From positions 124,001-188,000 of the forward strand of contig NZ_JFKD01000007.1 of the NCBI RefSeq assembly GCF_002115725.1: 64,000 nt of DNA, written 5' to 3'. A model generated the notes under the pieces. It saw nothing but the letters and a program-made list of their open reading frames with translations. It was not told the origin of the DNA and made no database searches. This document shows, piece by piece, positions 55,783 to 64,000 of this stretch (position 1 is its first letter; every line of letters starts with the position of its first letter). This stretch comes from Marivita cryptomonadis. GTDB taxonomy: Bacteria > Pseudomonadota > Alphaproteobacteria > Rhodobacterales > Rhodobacteraceae. The position numbers were made by a program, and so were the translations under genes.

Positions 55783-56415
55783 TCACTTGAAGTTACGGCT
55801 GTCCTTGATCTGGTCCCACGCCCAGACCACCTCTTGCAACTGTTCTTCCTGGCTGCGGTCGCCGCCATTCATATCCGGGTGCAGCACCTTGATCAGCGCT
55901 TTGTAGGCCTTGCGCACTTCGGCCTTTGACCATGTGTCCTTCGCCTCGAGAACCTCGATTGCGCGTCGCTCGGTGGGTGGCAGGCGCTTTGTGTGCCCCG
56001 CCGACGAGCCGGCCTTGCCGGGGTTCCGCGTGGCATTGTTGCCCAGCACCTGATGTGGGTCTTCGATGCCCAAACGCGCCCAGGCCTTGGCCTCAGGATC
56101 GCGCCAATCCTTGGTTTGGCGTTCCCACACCTTATCCGAACTCGCCTGTGCGTTCATCTCGGCTTCGGTCTTGCCGTCGAAGAAGTTCCACCGGTTGTTG
56201 TACTCGCGTACGTGCTCCTGGCAGAACCAGAAGAAGTCATCCAGCACATCCGGCGCTTTAGGCGCACGGAATTTCCCAGCCTCTTCACAGCCCTCATGGT
56301 CGCAGATCCGCACCGAGGTTTCGGACGCACCTGACATCCCCCGTCGGCCGCGGGGGTTCTTCTTTTTTGCCGACTTGATCGACATATCGAAACCGAATGG
56401 ATCTGATTTGCTCAT
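55783..56415 (-). CDS. J-domain protein with C-terminal J domain and N-terminal Cys/His motif
   Basis: 210 residues from ATG 56415. The J domain is at the C-terminus (AIEVLEAKDTWSKAEVRKAYKALIKVLHPDMNGGD, with HPD), opposite to DnaJ, and there is no G/F region or DnaJ zinc-finger repeat. The N-terminal part carries Cys38, Cys43, Cys65 and His68 (CDHEGCEEAG...WFCQEHVREYN), a plausible zinc site. Such proteins recruit Hsp70 (DnaK) to particular clients; this group is described in alphaproteobacteria without a known client. It is divergent from bolA, 74 bp between starts. Confidence 0.88.
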   Translation of the reverse strand: MSKSDPFGFDMSIKSAKKKNPRGRRGMSGASETSVRICDHEGCEEAGKFRAPKAPDVLDDFFWFCQEHVREYNNRWNFFDGKTEAEMNAQASSDKVWERQTKDWRDPEAKAWARLGIEDPHQVLGNNATRNPGKAGSSAGHTKRLPPTERRAIEVLEAKDTWSKAEVRKAYKALIKVLHPDMNGGDRSQEEQLQEVVWAWDQIKDSRNFK

Positions 56416-56489
56416 AACCTGCCCTTTTCGACTCGGAGGCGTGAGTGTAGACCAAACCGACGCAGAGGTAAGCCCTTGGAGGCGAAAAA

Positions 56490-56747
56490 ATGACCCGAAC
56501 GGAACAGATCGAAACACGACTGCGCGAGGCGCTCTCTCCCCGTGAACTCACGGTACAGGATGACAGCGAAAGCCACCGCGGCCATGGCGGCTATCAGGAA
56601 GGTGGCGAGAGCCATTTCAACGTCCGCATCCGTGCCGCTGCCTTCGAGGGTAAATCCCGCATTGCCCGCCACCGCATGGTGCACAGCGCGCTTGGCGCCG
56701 AACTCGTCGCGGCCATTCATGCTCTATCGATGGATCTCGACACGTAG
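56490..56747 (+). CDS. bolA: BolA-family protein
   Basis: 85 residues, full length. ATG 56490 follows GGAGG. The BolA helix-turn pattern is intact: DDSESHRGHGGYQEGGESHFNVRI with the conserved His and the C-terminal RIARHRMVHSALGAEL. BolA proteins pair with monothiol glutaredoxins to bind iron-sulfur clusters and influence cell shape and stress genes. No glutaredoxin gene is in this window. Divergent from the J-protein gene. Confidence 0.95.
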   Translation: MTRTEQIETRLREALSPRELTVQDDSESHRGHGGYQEGGESHFNVRIRAAAFEGKSRIARHRMVHSALGAELVAAIHALSMDLDT

Positions 56748-56770
56748 GGTACATGCTTGCACGCAGCACC

Positions 56771-57172
56771 TCAGGCTGGCCGCGTCTCTTCGTTGCCTTC
56801 TTCAAAGGTCGGCTCAGTGGCAGGCTCGGGTGTGGCGTCCGCCACCCCGTCGCCTTCGGGCACCGCCGAAGACACCGCGGCAGTTTTGGTCACGATCGGC
56901 TCGACCCGTGCGGGTGTAACCTCTGGGTCTGACACTGGCTGTGTTGCCAAAGCCCGCCTAAACACCATCAGCGTCCGCCAATGCGTCTCCGACCCGGTCA
57001 GGCCCACGCGTTCCTGTGATGGGAGAACGTCTGAGCGCTGATACTCCCAGCCCTCCGCCGCCAATGCGTTGATCGCCTGCTCCACCCCCAACGCAAACCG
57101 CGCCTCGGGCGTCTTGAGTCCCTTGGCCTTAACCCCCTTCACAGGGGCCGGAACCACCTTGTATTCGAACAT
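56771..57172 (-). CDS. DUF4177-like small protein with acidic tail
   Basis: 133 residues from ATG 57172 (MFEYKVVPAPVKGVKAKGLKTPEARFALGVEQAINALAAEGWEYQRSDVL), a compact domain of DUF4177 type up to about 75. A low-complexity Pro/Glu/Thr/Ala-rich tail follows to the end. Function unknown. It lies 59 bp after gatB on the same strand and converges on bolA with 23 bp between. Confidence 0.75.
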   Translation of the reverse strand: MFEYKVVPAPVKGVKAKGLKTPEARFALGVEQAINALAAEGWEYQRSDVLPSQERVGLTGSETHWRTLMVFRRALATQPVSDPEVTPARVEPIVTKTAAVSSAVPEGDGVADATPEPATEPTFEEGNEETRPA

Positions 57173-57231
57173 CCGCACCGCCTTACCTATTGAACCTGGA
57201 TCAATGGTCACGAGCCAGAGAAAATCCCGCC

Positions 57232-58746
57232 CTACAGACCCAGCTTCGCCATCACCAATTGGTTGACCGCCGCCGGGTTGGCTTTGCCGCCCGTGGCTTT
57301 CATGACTTGACCCACGAACCAACCCGCAAGTTTGGGGTTTTGTTGGGCCTTTTCCACCTGCGCCGGGTTGGCTGCGATGATCTCATCCACTGCTTTTTCA
57401 ATGGCACCCGTGTCGGTGACCTGCTTCATTCCGCGCGCTTCGACGATCTCTGCCGGGTTGCCGCCTTCGGTGTAGACGATCTCGAACAGGTCCTTGGCGA
57501 TCTTGCCCGAGATGTCGCCCTTCTTGATAAGCGCAATGATCCCAGCCAGTTGAGCGGGTGAGACAGGGCTTTCGCCGATATCGTGGTCTTCCTTTTTAAG
57601 ACGACCGAACAATTCGTTGATCACCCAATTCGCCGCCAGCTTGCCGTCACCACACCCCGCGACCACCTCTTCGAAGTAGCCCGCGTTCGCGGTGTCTGCG
57701 GTCAAGACGTCAGCATCATACTCGGACAATCCGAACTCTTTGACAAAGCGGGCTTTTTTCTCGTCCGGCAGCTCTGGCAGGTTGGCCGCGATATCGTCCA
57801 CCCAAGCTTGTTCAATCTCAAGCGGCATCAGATCCGGGCAGGGGAAGTAGCGATAATCATGCGCCTCTTCCTTGGATCGCATCGAGCGTGTTTCGTTCTT
57901 GTCCGGATCGTAAAGGCGGGTTTCCTGATCAATCGATCCACCCGCTTCCAGAATCCCGATCTGGCGCTTTGCCTCGTAATCAATTGCCATCTGGATGAAC
58001 CGCATGGAGTTCATGTTCTTGATTTCGCAGCGCGTGCCGAGATGGGAAAAGTCCTGTGTTTCCTGATACTTCTCGTACTGGCCGGGACGGCAAACAGATA
58101 CGTTCACGTCCGCCCGCAGGTTGCCGTTCTGCATGTTCCCGTCGCACGTCCCCAGATACCGCAGGATCTGCCGCAGCTTCACGACATAGGCCGCCGCCTC
58201 CTCGGGGCCGCGAATGTCAGGACGGCTGACAATTTCCATCAGCGCCACACCCGTCCGGTTCAGGTCCACGAAAGACATCGCCGGGTCCATATCGTGGATC
58301 GACTTGCCCGCGTCCTGCTCGATGTGGATGCGTTCGATCCGCACGCGGCGCGCGATGCCCGGCTCCATGTCCACGATCACTTCGCCTTCGCCCACGATGG
58401 GGTGATACAGCTGGCTGATCTGGTAGCCCTGCGGCAGGTCCGGGTAGAAATAGTTTTTGCGATCAAACGCGGATGTCAGGTTGATCTGCGCCTTCAGGCC
58501 CAACCCTGTGCGCACGGCCTGTTCGATGCAGAATTCGTTGATCACCGGAAGCATCCCCGGCATTGCGGCGTCCACGAAGGCCACGTTCGAGTTCGGCTCT
58601 GCGCCAAATTGCGTCGATGCGCCCGAGAACAGCTTGGCCTTGGAGGCTATCTGTGCGTGCACTTCCATCCCGATGACCAGTTCCCAGTCATACTTGGCGC
58701 CGGCAATCACCTTGGGTTTGGGGGCTTCGAAGGTCAGGTCCAGCAT
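57232..58746 (-). CDS. gatB: Asp/Glu-tRNA amidotransferase subunit B
   Basis: 504 residues, normal. GatB binds ATP and the tRNA in GatCAB, which converts Glu-tRNA(Gln), and often Asp-tRNA(Asn), to the amide form. Family motifs: [76 protein letters not shown], and the C-terminal helical YqeY-like domain ending [16 protein letters not shown]. GatA and GatC are not adjacent here. Confidence 0.98.
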   Translation of the reverse strand: MLDLTFEAPKPKVIAGAKYDWELVIGMEVHAQIASKAKLFSGASTQFGAEPNSNVAFVDAAMPGMLPVINEFCIEQAVRTGLGLKAQINLTSAFDRKNYFYPDLPQGYQISQLYHPIVGEGEVIVDMEPGIARRVRIERIHIEQDAGKSIHDMDPAMSFVDLNRTGVALMEIVSRPDIRGPEEAAAYVVKLRQILRYLGTCDGNMQNGNLRADVNVSVCRPGQYEKYQETQDFSHLGTRCEIKNMNSMRFIQMAIDYEAKRQIGILEAGGSIDQETRLYDPDKNETRSMRSKEEAHDYRYFPCPDLMPLEIEQAWVDDIAANLPELPDEKKARFVKEFGLSEYDADVLTADTANAGYFEEVVAGCGDGKLAANWVINELFGRLKKEDHDIGESPVSPAQLAGIIALIKKGDISGKIAKDLFEIVYTEGGNPAEIVEARGMKQVTDTGAIEKAVDEIIAANPAQVEKAQQNPKLAGWFVGQVMKATGGKANPAAVNQLVMAKLGL

Positions 58747-58829
58747 GGCAAATCCTCTTGGCGTGAACGCCGCGTGGAATACGCCAGAGGGGGGCAGGGG
58801 GCAAGGGGGCCGTGCCGGGTTTCCCGTCT

Positions 58830-60032
58830 TCAGGCGTCGGGATGCCGGGGTGACGTCACAGGCGGTAGCCCGCGCGCGTGGCGATCAAGGGCGGCCATGG
58901 CGCGTTGTCGCCCTTTGGCAAGACGGTCCTGATCCTCCAAACGCGTGGCCCACACAGCTTTCGCCGCGTACCAGATCCGAGGGTGGATTTCGCGCAGATG
59001 CTCGGTCACGATCCAGTGAAAGCAATCGGCGATCTTGGTCCGGGCGATTTGGTTGACACCATGTGGGTCCAGGGCTGTGCCCGTATAGGCAGCAAAACTA
59101 TTCACCGTGTGCTGATCGTTCCGCCGCATCAGGATGTCTCGCATGCCTTGGCAAAACAGGTCGGCATCGAGCAACGCAAAAGCTTCGCCATCCACAGTCA
59201 GTGCATCGAAATAGGTCCAAGTGTAACCACCCGCACCCCAGACATCGGCCGTTCGTTCCATCGTGCGACGGGCCTCGTGATCAAGCCGTTCATAGCTGCC
59301 AAACCAGCGTGGCAGCATATGATTGCCAAGCGCCCGCATGTATTTCGCCACACCGGGGGCAAGGTCGATCAGGTCTTCGTAATCATCGCTGGCACGGCTG
59401 CGGGGCTGGGTTTCGGCGGCAAGAAGCGCACATCGGACCGAGGCCAACACAGGCGAATCCAGCTCGAACGCATCATAGTCGTCAATCAGCGTCGCGGCGC
59501 GCCGGAAATGGCGGAAGAATGCGGCACGGTGGGCGGCGGGAATATCCTGCCGCCAGCCTTCGCCGCGCCACGCCCAGCCGATATCGACATGTGCCATCGC
59601 GACGACATAAGCGACACCGTGATCCTGATCGGTTTCTTCCAGCACAAGCTGCATGTCGTTCATGATCGACGCGGCGGCAAGCTCATCTCCCAGACCGACG
59701 GCTCGGGTGGCTGCGGTCACGGCATCGGCGCGTGCGCCCTCGGCTAGAATTTCGGCTTCGGGAACGCCGCCGGGCGTCAACGCGCGAGAGCTGTCAGCAG
59801 TGCGAATGCGTTCGCCCAGCGTGGCCCAGGCATCTTGTCGAGCCAGAAACAGCCCGGCTTCGAACAGGGCGTGGTGATGGTCTTCTTCCTCGCTGGAATA
59901 CCGCACTGGGAGATCGCGTTTCGGCGCCCCACCAAGCGCATCTATGTTGACAGTCCGGCGATGCGGCGCGCTGTCCGACGCCGCGCCACGCGCGATGCGG
60001 ATCAGGCTGGTCAAGTTGGGCAAAACGGGCAT
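58830..60032 (-). CDS. Uncharacterised 400-residue protein
   Basis: I do not recognise a domain. The product is soluble, helical and Asp/Glu/Ala-rich, with a long run of alanine-rich helices ([44 protein letters not shown]), a His cluster ([13 protein letters not shown], near 50-58) and Trp-rich stretches ([26 protein letters not shown]). No signal peptide or transmembrane helix. The composition and codon use match neighbours, so it is a real gene. It lies 83 bp upstream of gatB on the same strand. A divergent lytic transglycosylase starts 240 bp away; that gap holds no gene. Confidence 0.75.
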   Translation of the reverse strand: MPVLPNLTSLIRIARGAASDSAPHRRTVNIDALGGAPKRDLPVRYSSEEEDHHHALFEAGLFLARQDAWATLGERIRTADSSRALTPGGVPEAEILAEGARADAVTAATRAVGLGDELAAASIMNDMQLVLEETDQDHGVAYVVAMAHVDIGWAWRGEGWRQDIPAAHRAAFFRHFRRAATLIDDYDAFELDSPVLASVRCALLAAETQPRSRASDDYEDLIDLAPGVAKYMRALGNHMLPRWFGSYERLDHEARRTMERTADVWGAGGYTWTYFDALTVDGEAFALLDADLFCQGMRDILMRRNDQHTVNSFAAYTGTALDPHGVNQIARTKIADCFHWIVTEHLREIHPRIWYAAKAVWATRLEDQDRLAKGRQRAMAALDRHARGLPPVTSPRHPDA

Positions 60033-60272
60033 CGGTCAGGCTTTCTCTGGGGCCGGGCAGGGGTCGGACAGGCGACGATCTGAGGATAAGATCGCCCAAG
60101 AACGTGTCGCAAATCAGGCGGCAAAGGGAATTCGACGGGGAATTCCGGGGGCGCATCGACATGATCTGCGACAGACCGCCGGTTTGTGTTGCGACTGGCA
60201 GAACTTTGCCTGTCTTGGCGTCTGATCGCGGTTTTGGTTGATTTTTGGGGCGAATTAAGCAAAGGCAGTCTG

Positions 60273-60992
60273 ATGCTACGCTGGGGGATCATACGCGTGG
60301 CGGTGTTGGTTCTTGGTTTCGCCGGGGCAGTACAAGCCAATCCCGCCATATCTGTTGACATTGCGTCAACCAATACGCTGACCGTGTCGCTACGACCCGT
60401 TGCCCGGAATTATACACCTCTTCCCGACATGCGTTGGAGCCACAGGAGCGAAGCCGACCGCTGGTCGCGCGCCGCTTTGTCTGCGTTGCGCAGCCATGCC
60501 AGCGTCCTTCCGCGTGTCGTTCCCAAAGATATCGCAGATTGGTGCCCGGCCTACGTGACCAACGATACCTCGGCCCGCGAGGCGTTCTGGATCGGGCTGC
60601 TGTCAACGCTGGCCAAGCACGAAAGCACCTATCGCCCGACCGCTGTCGGTGGCGGCGGCAAATGGTACGGTCTGCTGCAAATCCTGCCCGCCACCGCGCG
60701 GGGCTATGGCTGCAAGGCCACCTCGCGCGATGCGCTCAAGGGCGGTGCGGGCAATCTGCAATGCGCGCTTCGGATCATGGCTGTCACTGTCCCACGCGAT
60801 GGTGTCGTGTCGCGGGGCATGCGGGGTGTGGCCGCGGATTGGGGGCCGTTTCACAGCAGCAGCAAGCGCACGGACATGATGAAGTGGACCCGCGCGCAAC
60901 CCTATTGCGCCGGGTTGTCACGCTCCCTGCGCCCGGTCGCTCGGCCGGTACGCGCGCCTTGGGAAGGCGTTGTCTCTACGCGCGGCGACTAA
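60273..60992 (+). CDS. Exported lytic transglycosylase-like lysozyme fold protein
   Basis: 239 residues from ATG 60273, opening a signal peptide MLRWGIIRVAVLVLGFAGAVQA. The lysozyme-like core has catalytic Glu117 in STLAKHESTYRP, then GGGGKWYGLLQILPATARGYGC and NLQCALRIMA, the SLT motif order E-S...G(L/I)xQ(I/V). It would cleave peptidoglycan glycan strands in the periplasm. Two cysteines (Cys91 and one in YGCK) could pair. Its last 4 bases overlap the convergent acyltransferase stop. Confidence 0.9.
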   Translation: MLRWGIIRVAVLVLGFAGAVQANPAISVDIASTNTLTVSLRPVARNYTPLPDMRWSHRSEADRWSRAALSALRSHASVLPRVVPKDIADWCPAYVTNDTSAREAFWIGLLSTLAKHESTYRPTAVGGGGKWYGLLQILPATARGYGCKATSRDALKGGAGNLQCALRIMAVTVPRDGVVSRGMRGVAADWGPFHSSSKRTDMMKWTRAQPYCAGLSRSLRPVARPVRAPWEGVVSTRGD

Positions 60993-61849
60993 GCGCGACG
61001 CGCCGGAAAACGCGTTGCATCCAGCAAAGACACGCCCTGTTTTCTTGCCTCGCCAAGTGCCAGCGTCGCACGGCGGAGCAGCGCGATCCCATCTTCCGAG
61101 TTCTCGGGCAACGCTTTGGGCGAAATCGGCTCGCCTACCCGGATTTCATAGGGTTGGCGGTCCTTGTTCAGGGTTTCATGGAACAGGGTGATGTCGCGCA
61201 GCGTCGGGTGAATCGCGTCAAACAGATAGAACAGCGCAGAATTGCGTGCCTGCAGGTGAATCGGAATCACCGGCAGATCAAACTTGCGCGCCAGCATCGC
61301 CGCCGAGGCCATCCATGGCCTCTCGTGCAGACGTGCGCCGCGCCGTTTCGCCAGCCGCCCCGATGGGAAGATCACGCCCAACCGACCTTCGGTCACCGCC
61401 TTGCGGGTAAACACCATGGTGCCCCGCGTCTTGGCATGGCTGCGCCGTTCCTTGCGCCACTCAACAGGTGCAATCATGTCGGCCATTTGCGGCAGCACCT
61501 TCAGAATGTCGTGATTCGCAAAGTAATATGCGTCTTGGCGCACCTGCCGAAGGGCCGAGTGCAGGATGATGCCATCGGCAATCCCGGTCGGATGGTTCGC
61601 CACGACAAGCGCCGCCCCATGCCGTGGCAGGTGACCCAACCCGGACACTGTCACATCTCGGGCCAACATATCGGCCATCACTGTCATGATGTCGGTTGAG
61701 CTCAGATGTTGGACCGCTTCGCCCAATGAGACCGTTCGGTCATAACCCAAAACCCGGTTCAAAGCTGGCCGCGCCAGTGAGGCTGCCAGTGTCGGGCGAA
61801 ACAACCAAGGCGCGCGGTCCTGGATCAACGGGTCGATGCGGTCTTTCAT
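60989..61849 (-). CDS. PlsC/OlsA-like acyltransferase
   Basis: 286 residues from ATG 61849, which follows GGAGG; the longer upstream frame is not family-like. The acyltransferase active site is VVANHPTGIADG, where the usual H-x4-D spacing is H-x5-D as in the haemolysin/OlsA-type lysophospholipid acyltransferases. A second block VIFPSGRLAKRRG matches their substrate-binding FPEG-like box. The enzyme would transfer acyl chains to lysophosphatidic acid or to lyso-ornithine lipid at the inner membrane. Without an olsB neighbour the substrate is open. Confidence 0.87.
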   Translation of the reverse strand: MKDRIDPLIQDRAPWLFRPTLAASLARPALNRVLGYDRTVSLGEAVQHLSSTDIMTVMADMLARDVTVSGLGHLPRHGAALVVANHPTGIADGIILHSALRQVRQDAYYFANHDILKVLPQMADMIAPVEWRKERRSHAKTRGTMVFTRKAVTEGRLGVIFPSGRLAKRRGARLHERPWMASAAMLARKFDLPVIPIHLQARNSALFYLFDAIHPTLRDITLFHETLNKDRQPYEIRVGEPISPKALPENSEDGIALLRRATLALGEARKQGVSLLDATRFPARRA

Positions 61850-62066
61850 GCGGCACCTCCTGACAGAGCAGCGTGACAATGGCATGACAAGCGCAGGACA
61901 TTCGGCACCGGGAGGCAAGTCATTATTCCGGAGCCTCGTGTAATGCGCGATGTCATGCCACTGCTGCGCAAACGTCGGCAAAGCGCCGCCGGTTCCGTGC
62001 GCAGGGTGACATTTTTTGTTGGCCACGACTGCGCGGTCTGCAGTTTTGCCATGCCGGAACGGATGG

Positions 62067-64000
62067 TCAGCCCAGAATTCGGCTGACCATCTCGTCGGTG
62101 TCGCGGCTCAGCTTCGGTTTGTCCTTGATCCGCTGCAACTGCGCACGGATCAGCGATTGCCGATCCGCATCATAGCGCTTCCACGTTTGGAAGACCGAAC
62201 ACATGCGCGCTGTGGTTTGCGGGTTTTTGTCGTCCAGTTTGATCAGCCAATCGGCCAGAAAGGAATAGCCAGCACCATCTTTTCGATGAAACCCGGCATG
62301 GTTCATGGCAAAGCCGCCCATCACTGCGCGGAACCGGTTTGGATTGCCCATGTCAAAGGCCGGGTGTTCGACCAGACCTTCGGCCACATCTACCGCAACG
62401 TCTGGTTTTGCCATGCCAACCTGAAGCCCGAACCACTTGTCCATGACCAGTCGGTCCTGTTTCCATTGCTGTTCGAACGCTTTGACCGCCGCATCGCCAT
62501 GACCTGCCGAGATAAGCTGGGATAGCGCCGAAAGCTGCAGTGTCATGTTGTCTGCCGTGTCGTATTGTGACTGGGCTTCTGCCCCGCCATCGAGCCGTGT
62601 CTGCAAGGCCAGCAAGGCCGATCCCAAGGACCGCTTGCCTGTCTGCTCTGCATCCGGCTTGTAGGGGGCGCCAACTGCAACCGAGGCGCGCAAGTCGGGC
62701 AGGAAGTCTTTCCACGCCTCCGCCATATGACCACGCAGGTCGTCGGCCGCCTGCCAGATCGCGTCTGGATCGGGCACAGTGCCCATCTCGAACAAAACCT
62801 GCGCCATCTCGGACTGCGCCGGCAGCGACAACATCAGCGCCCGGAACGCAGGATCAAGTGCGTCGTTCCGGACCACCCGTTCCAATCCGTCAAGCCAAGC
62901 TGTATCCGGTCCTGCGCCGTCGCGGATCATTGCAACGAGACAATCGCGGGCAAGGTTGCGGTTCGCCTCCCAGCGGTTGAAGGCATCAGTGTCATGCGCC
63001 AGCAGGAATGCCCGTTCCTCGCGGCTCACCTCCCGATCCAATACAATCGGAGCTGAGAACCCGCGCAGGATCGATGGCACGGGTTTGCTGGCAAGCCCGT
63101 CGAAGGAAAAGCTCTGCTCGGTTTGGGTCATTTCCAAAACGCAGGTTGGCACAACTTCGTCGCCATTCGGGTTCAAAAGCCCCACCGCAATCGGAATGAC
63201 CTTGGGGTCTTTCACGCCCTGTCCGGGCGTCGGCGGTGTGTGCTGCTTGAAAGTCAGGGTATAGACCCCGTCCTTCCAGTCCTCCGCCACTGATACACGG
63301 GGGGTGCCGGATTGCGAGTACCACAGCTTGAACTGCGCGAGGTCGCGCCCCGTGGCATCCTCAAACACACGCAGCCAGTCTTCGATTGTGCAGGCCTGAC
63401 CATCATGGCGGTCAAAATAGAGATCAAGAGCGTGTGAATAAGCATCATCACCAACCAGCGTTTTGAGCATGCCGATCACTTCGGCGCCCTTTTCATAGAT
63501 CGTGGCGGTGTAGAAATTGTTAATTTCCTGAAAACTCTCCGGCCGCACAGGGTGGCTTAGCGGGCCTTGATCTTCGGGGAATTGGCGCGCGCGCAGGTCG
63601 ATCACATCGCTGATGCGTTTTACAGGCTCCGACCGCATATCTGCTGTAAATTGCGCGTCGCGAAAGACGGTCAGACCCTCTTTCAGACACAGCTGAAACC
63701 AATCACGGCAGGTGATGCGGTTGCCCGTCCAATTGTGGAAATACTCATGCGCGATAATCGCTTCAATTCTCTCGAAATTCATATCGGTCGAGGTTTCGGG
63801 CGACGCCAGAACACAGGAGGAATTGAACACGTTCAGCCCCTTGTTCTCCATCGCGCCCATGTTGAAGTCATCAACTGCAACGATGTTGAAGATGTCCAGA
63901 TCATATTCGCGGCCGTAGACCTCTTCATCCCAAGCCATTGATTTCTTGAGCGCTTCCATCCCGAATGCACATTTGTCTTCGTCACCGGGGCGGACCCAGA
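62067..64000 (-). CDS. pepN: Aminopeptidase N, 5' part outside the window
   Basis: Only the C-terminal two-thirds is present; the frame remains open to the right edge (preceding MEALKKSM it reads WVRPGDEDKCAFG). The substrate-binding GAMENKG and the zinc site HEYFHNW...LCLKEGLTVFRD (HExxH-x18-E) identify an M1-family metallopeptidase, and KAWEANRNLARD-like NRWEANRNLARDCLVAM continues the PepN-specific helical domain. It removes N-terminal residues from peptides in the cytosol. The stop is at 62067, 217 bp from the acyltransferase start; that gap holds no gene. Confidence 0.96.
   Translation of the reverse strand, partial: WVRPGDEDKCAFGMEALKKSMAWDEEVYGREYDLDIFNIVAVDDFNMGAMENKGLNVFNSSCVLASPETSTDMNFERIEAIIAHEYFHNWTGNRITCRDWFQLCLKEGLTVFRDAQFTADMRSEPVKRISDVIDLRARQFPEDQGPLSHPVRPESFQEINNFYTATIYEKGAEVIGMLKTLVGDDAYSHALDLYFDRHDGQACTIEDWLRVFEDATGRDLAQFKLWYSQSGTPRVSVAEDWKDGVYTLTFKQHTPPTPGQGVKDPKVIPIAVGLLNPNGDEVVPTCVLEMTQTEQSFSFDGLASKPVPSILRGFSAPIVLDREVSREERAFLLAHDTDAFNRWEANRNLARDCLVAMIRDGAGPDTAWLDGLERVVRNDALDPAFRALMLSLPAQSEMAQVLFEMGTVPDPDAIWQAADDLRGHMAEAWKDFLPDLRASVAVGAPYKPDAEQTGKRSLGSALLALQTRLDGGAEAQSQYDTADNMTLQLSALSQLISAGHGDAAVKAFEQQWKQDRLVMDKWFGLQVGMAKPDVAVDVAEGLVEHPAFDMGNPNRFRAVMGGFAMNHAGFHRKDGAGYSFLADWLIKLDDKNPQTTARMCSVFQTWKRYDADRQSLIRAQLQRIKDKPKLSRDTDEMVSRILG

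Overview
The window is high-GC alphaproteobacterial chromosome, most likely from the Roseobacter group of the Rhodobacteraceae. The evidence is the gene families and their neighbourhoods: a DUF6446 protein between the two glycyl-tRNA synthetase genes, a fused long PntA, a short proline-tRNA ligase without the full editing insert, a FolB with a long C-terminal extension, a Hint-domain protein with an EF-hand, and an AI-2E family/hda/ppk run. Genus cannot be read from the sequence alone. I see no rRNA, tRNA, CRISPR array, insertion sequence or phage module. No gene-free stretch exceeds 300 bases.

Layout. 1-5.9 kb: a partial winged-helix/TPR regulator, a secreted alpha/beta hydrolase divergent from a membrane-anchored AraC regulator, a beta-lactamase-fold serine hydrolase, a 2Fe-2S ferredoxin and an FG-GAP-like exported protein. 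5.9-16.7 kb: YebC, a class I amidotransferase-like protein, a minus-strand run (xseA, YmdB-like phosphoesterase, EamA exporter, SLC13 transporter), purD, a LysE exporter, another EamA exporter, a 65-residue orphan and an ICMT-like methyltransferase. 16.8-20.5 kb: pntAB and a flavodoxin. 20.8-28.9 kb: a DUF3422 protein and a polyphosphate region (AI-2E family protein, hda, ppk, ppx) in which panE lies on the opposite strand between ppk and ppx.

28.9-35.0 kb is the most unusual part. Four minus-strand genes lie head to tail: a membrane-anchored pentapeptide-repeat protein, a PAS histidine kinase of the HisKA_2/HWE type, an ADP-ribosylglycohydrolase-like protein translationally coupled to the kinase, and a second pentapeptide-repeat protein paralogous to the first. 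The repeat half of the last gene is strongly AT-rich, unlike its own 5' end. I see no response regulator or ADP-ribosyltransferase here. This is the best candidate for an undescribed signalling or protein-modification system.

35.1-47.8 kb is mostly housekeeping: proS, glmM-folP-folB (cell wall and folate), an SleB-like cell wall hydrolase, a pyruvate phosphate dikinase paralogue with an altered ATP-grasp half, and glyQ-fkbM-DUF6446-glyS as one tightly packed run. 48-64 kb holds a peptidoglycan-binding protein whose trypsin-like domain has lost its catalytic residues, an EamA exporter, a 27-residue membrane microprotein, ilvC divergent from two tandem Lrp/AsnC regulators, a Hint protein, a class V aminotransferase, a J-protein divergent from bolA, a DUF4177-like protein, gatB, an unrecognised 400-residue protein, a lytic transglycosylase, an acyltransferase and the 3' part of pepN.

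Many gene ends are marked by tandem pairs or triplets of near-perfect palindromes that fall into a few sequence families (TTCGAA-centred, GTCGAC-centred, GCA/CAGCG-looped). They appear to be a genome-specific style of mostly bidirectional terminator.
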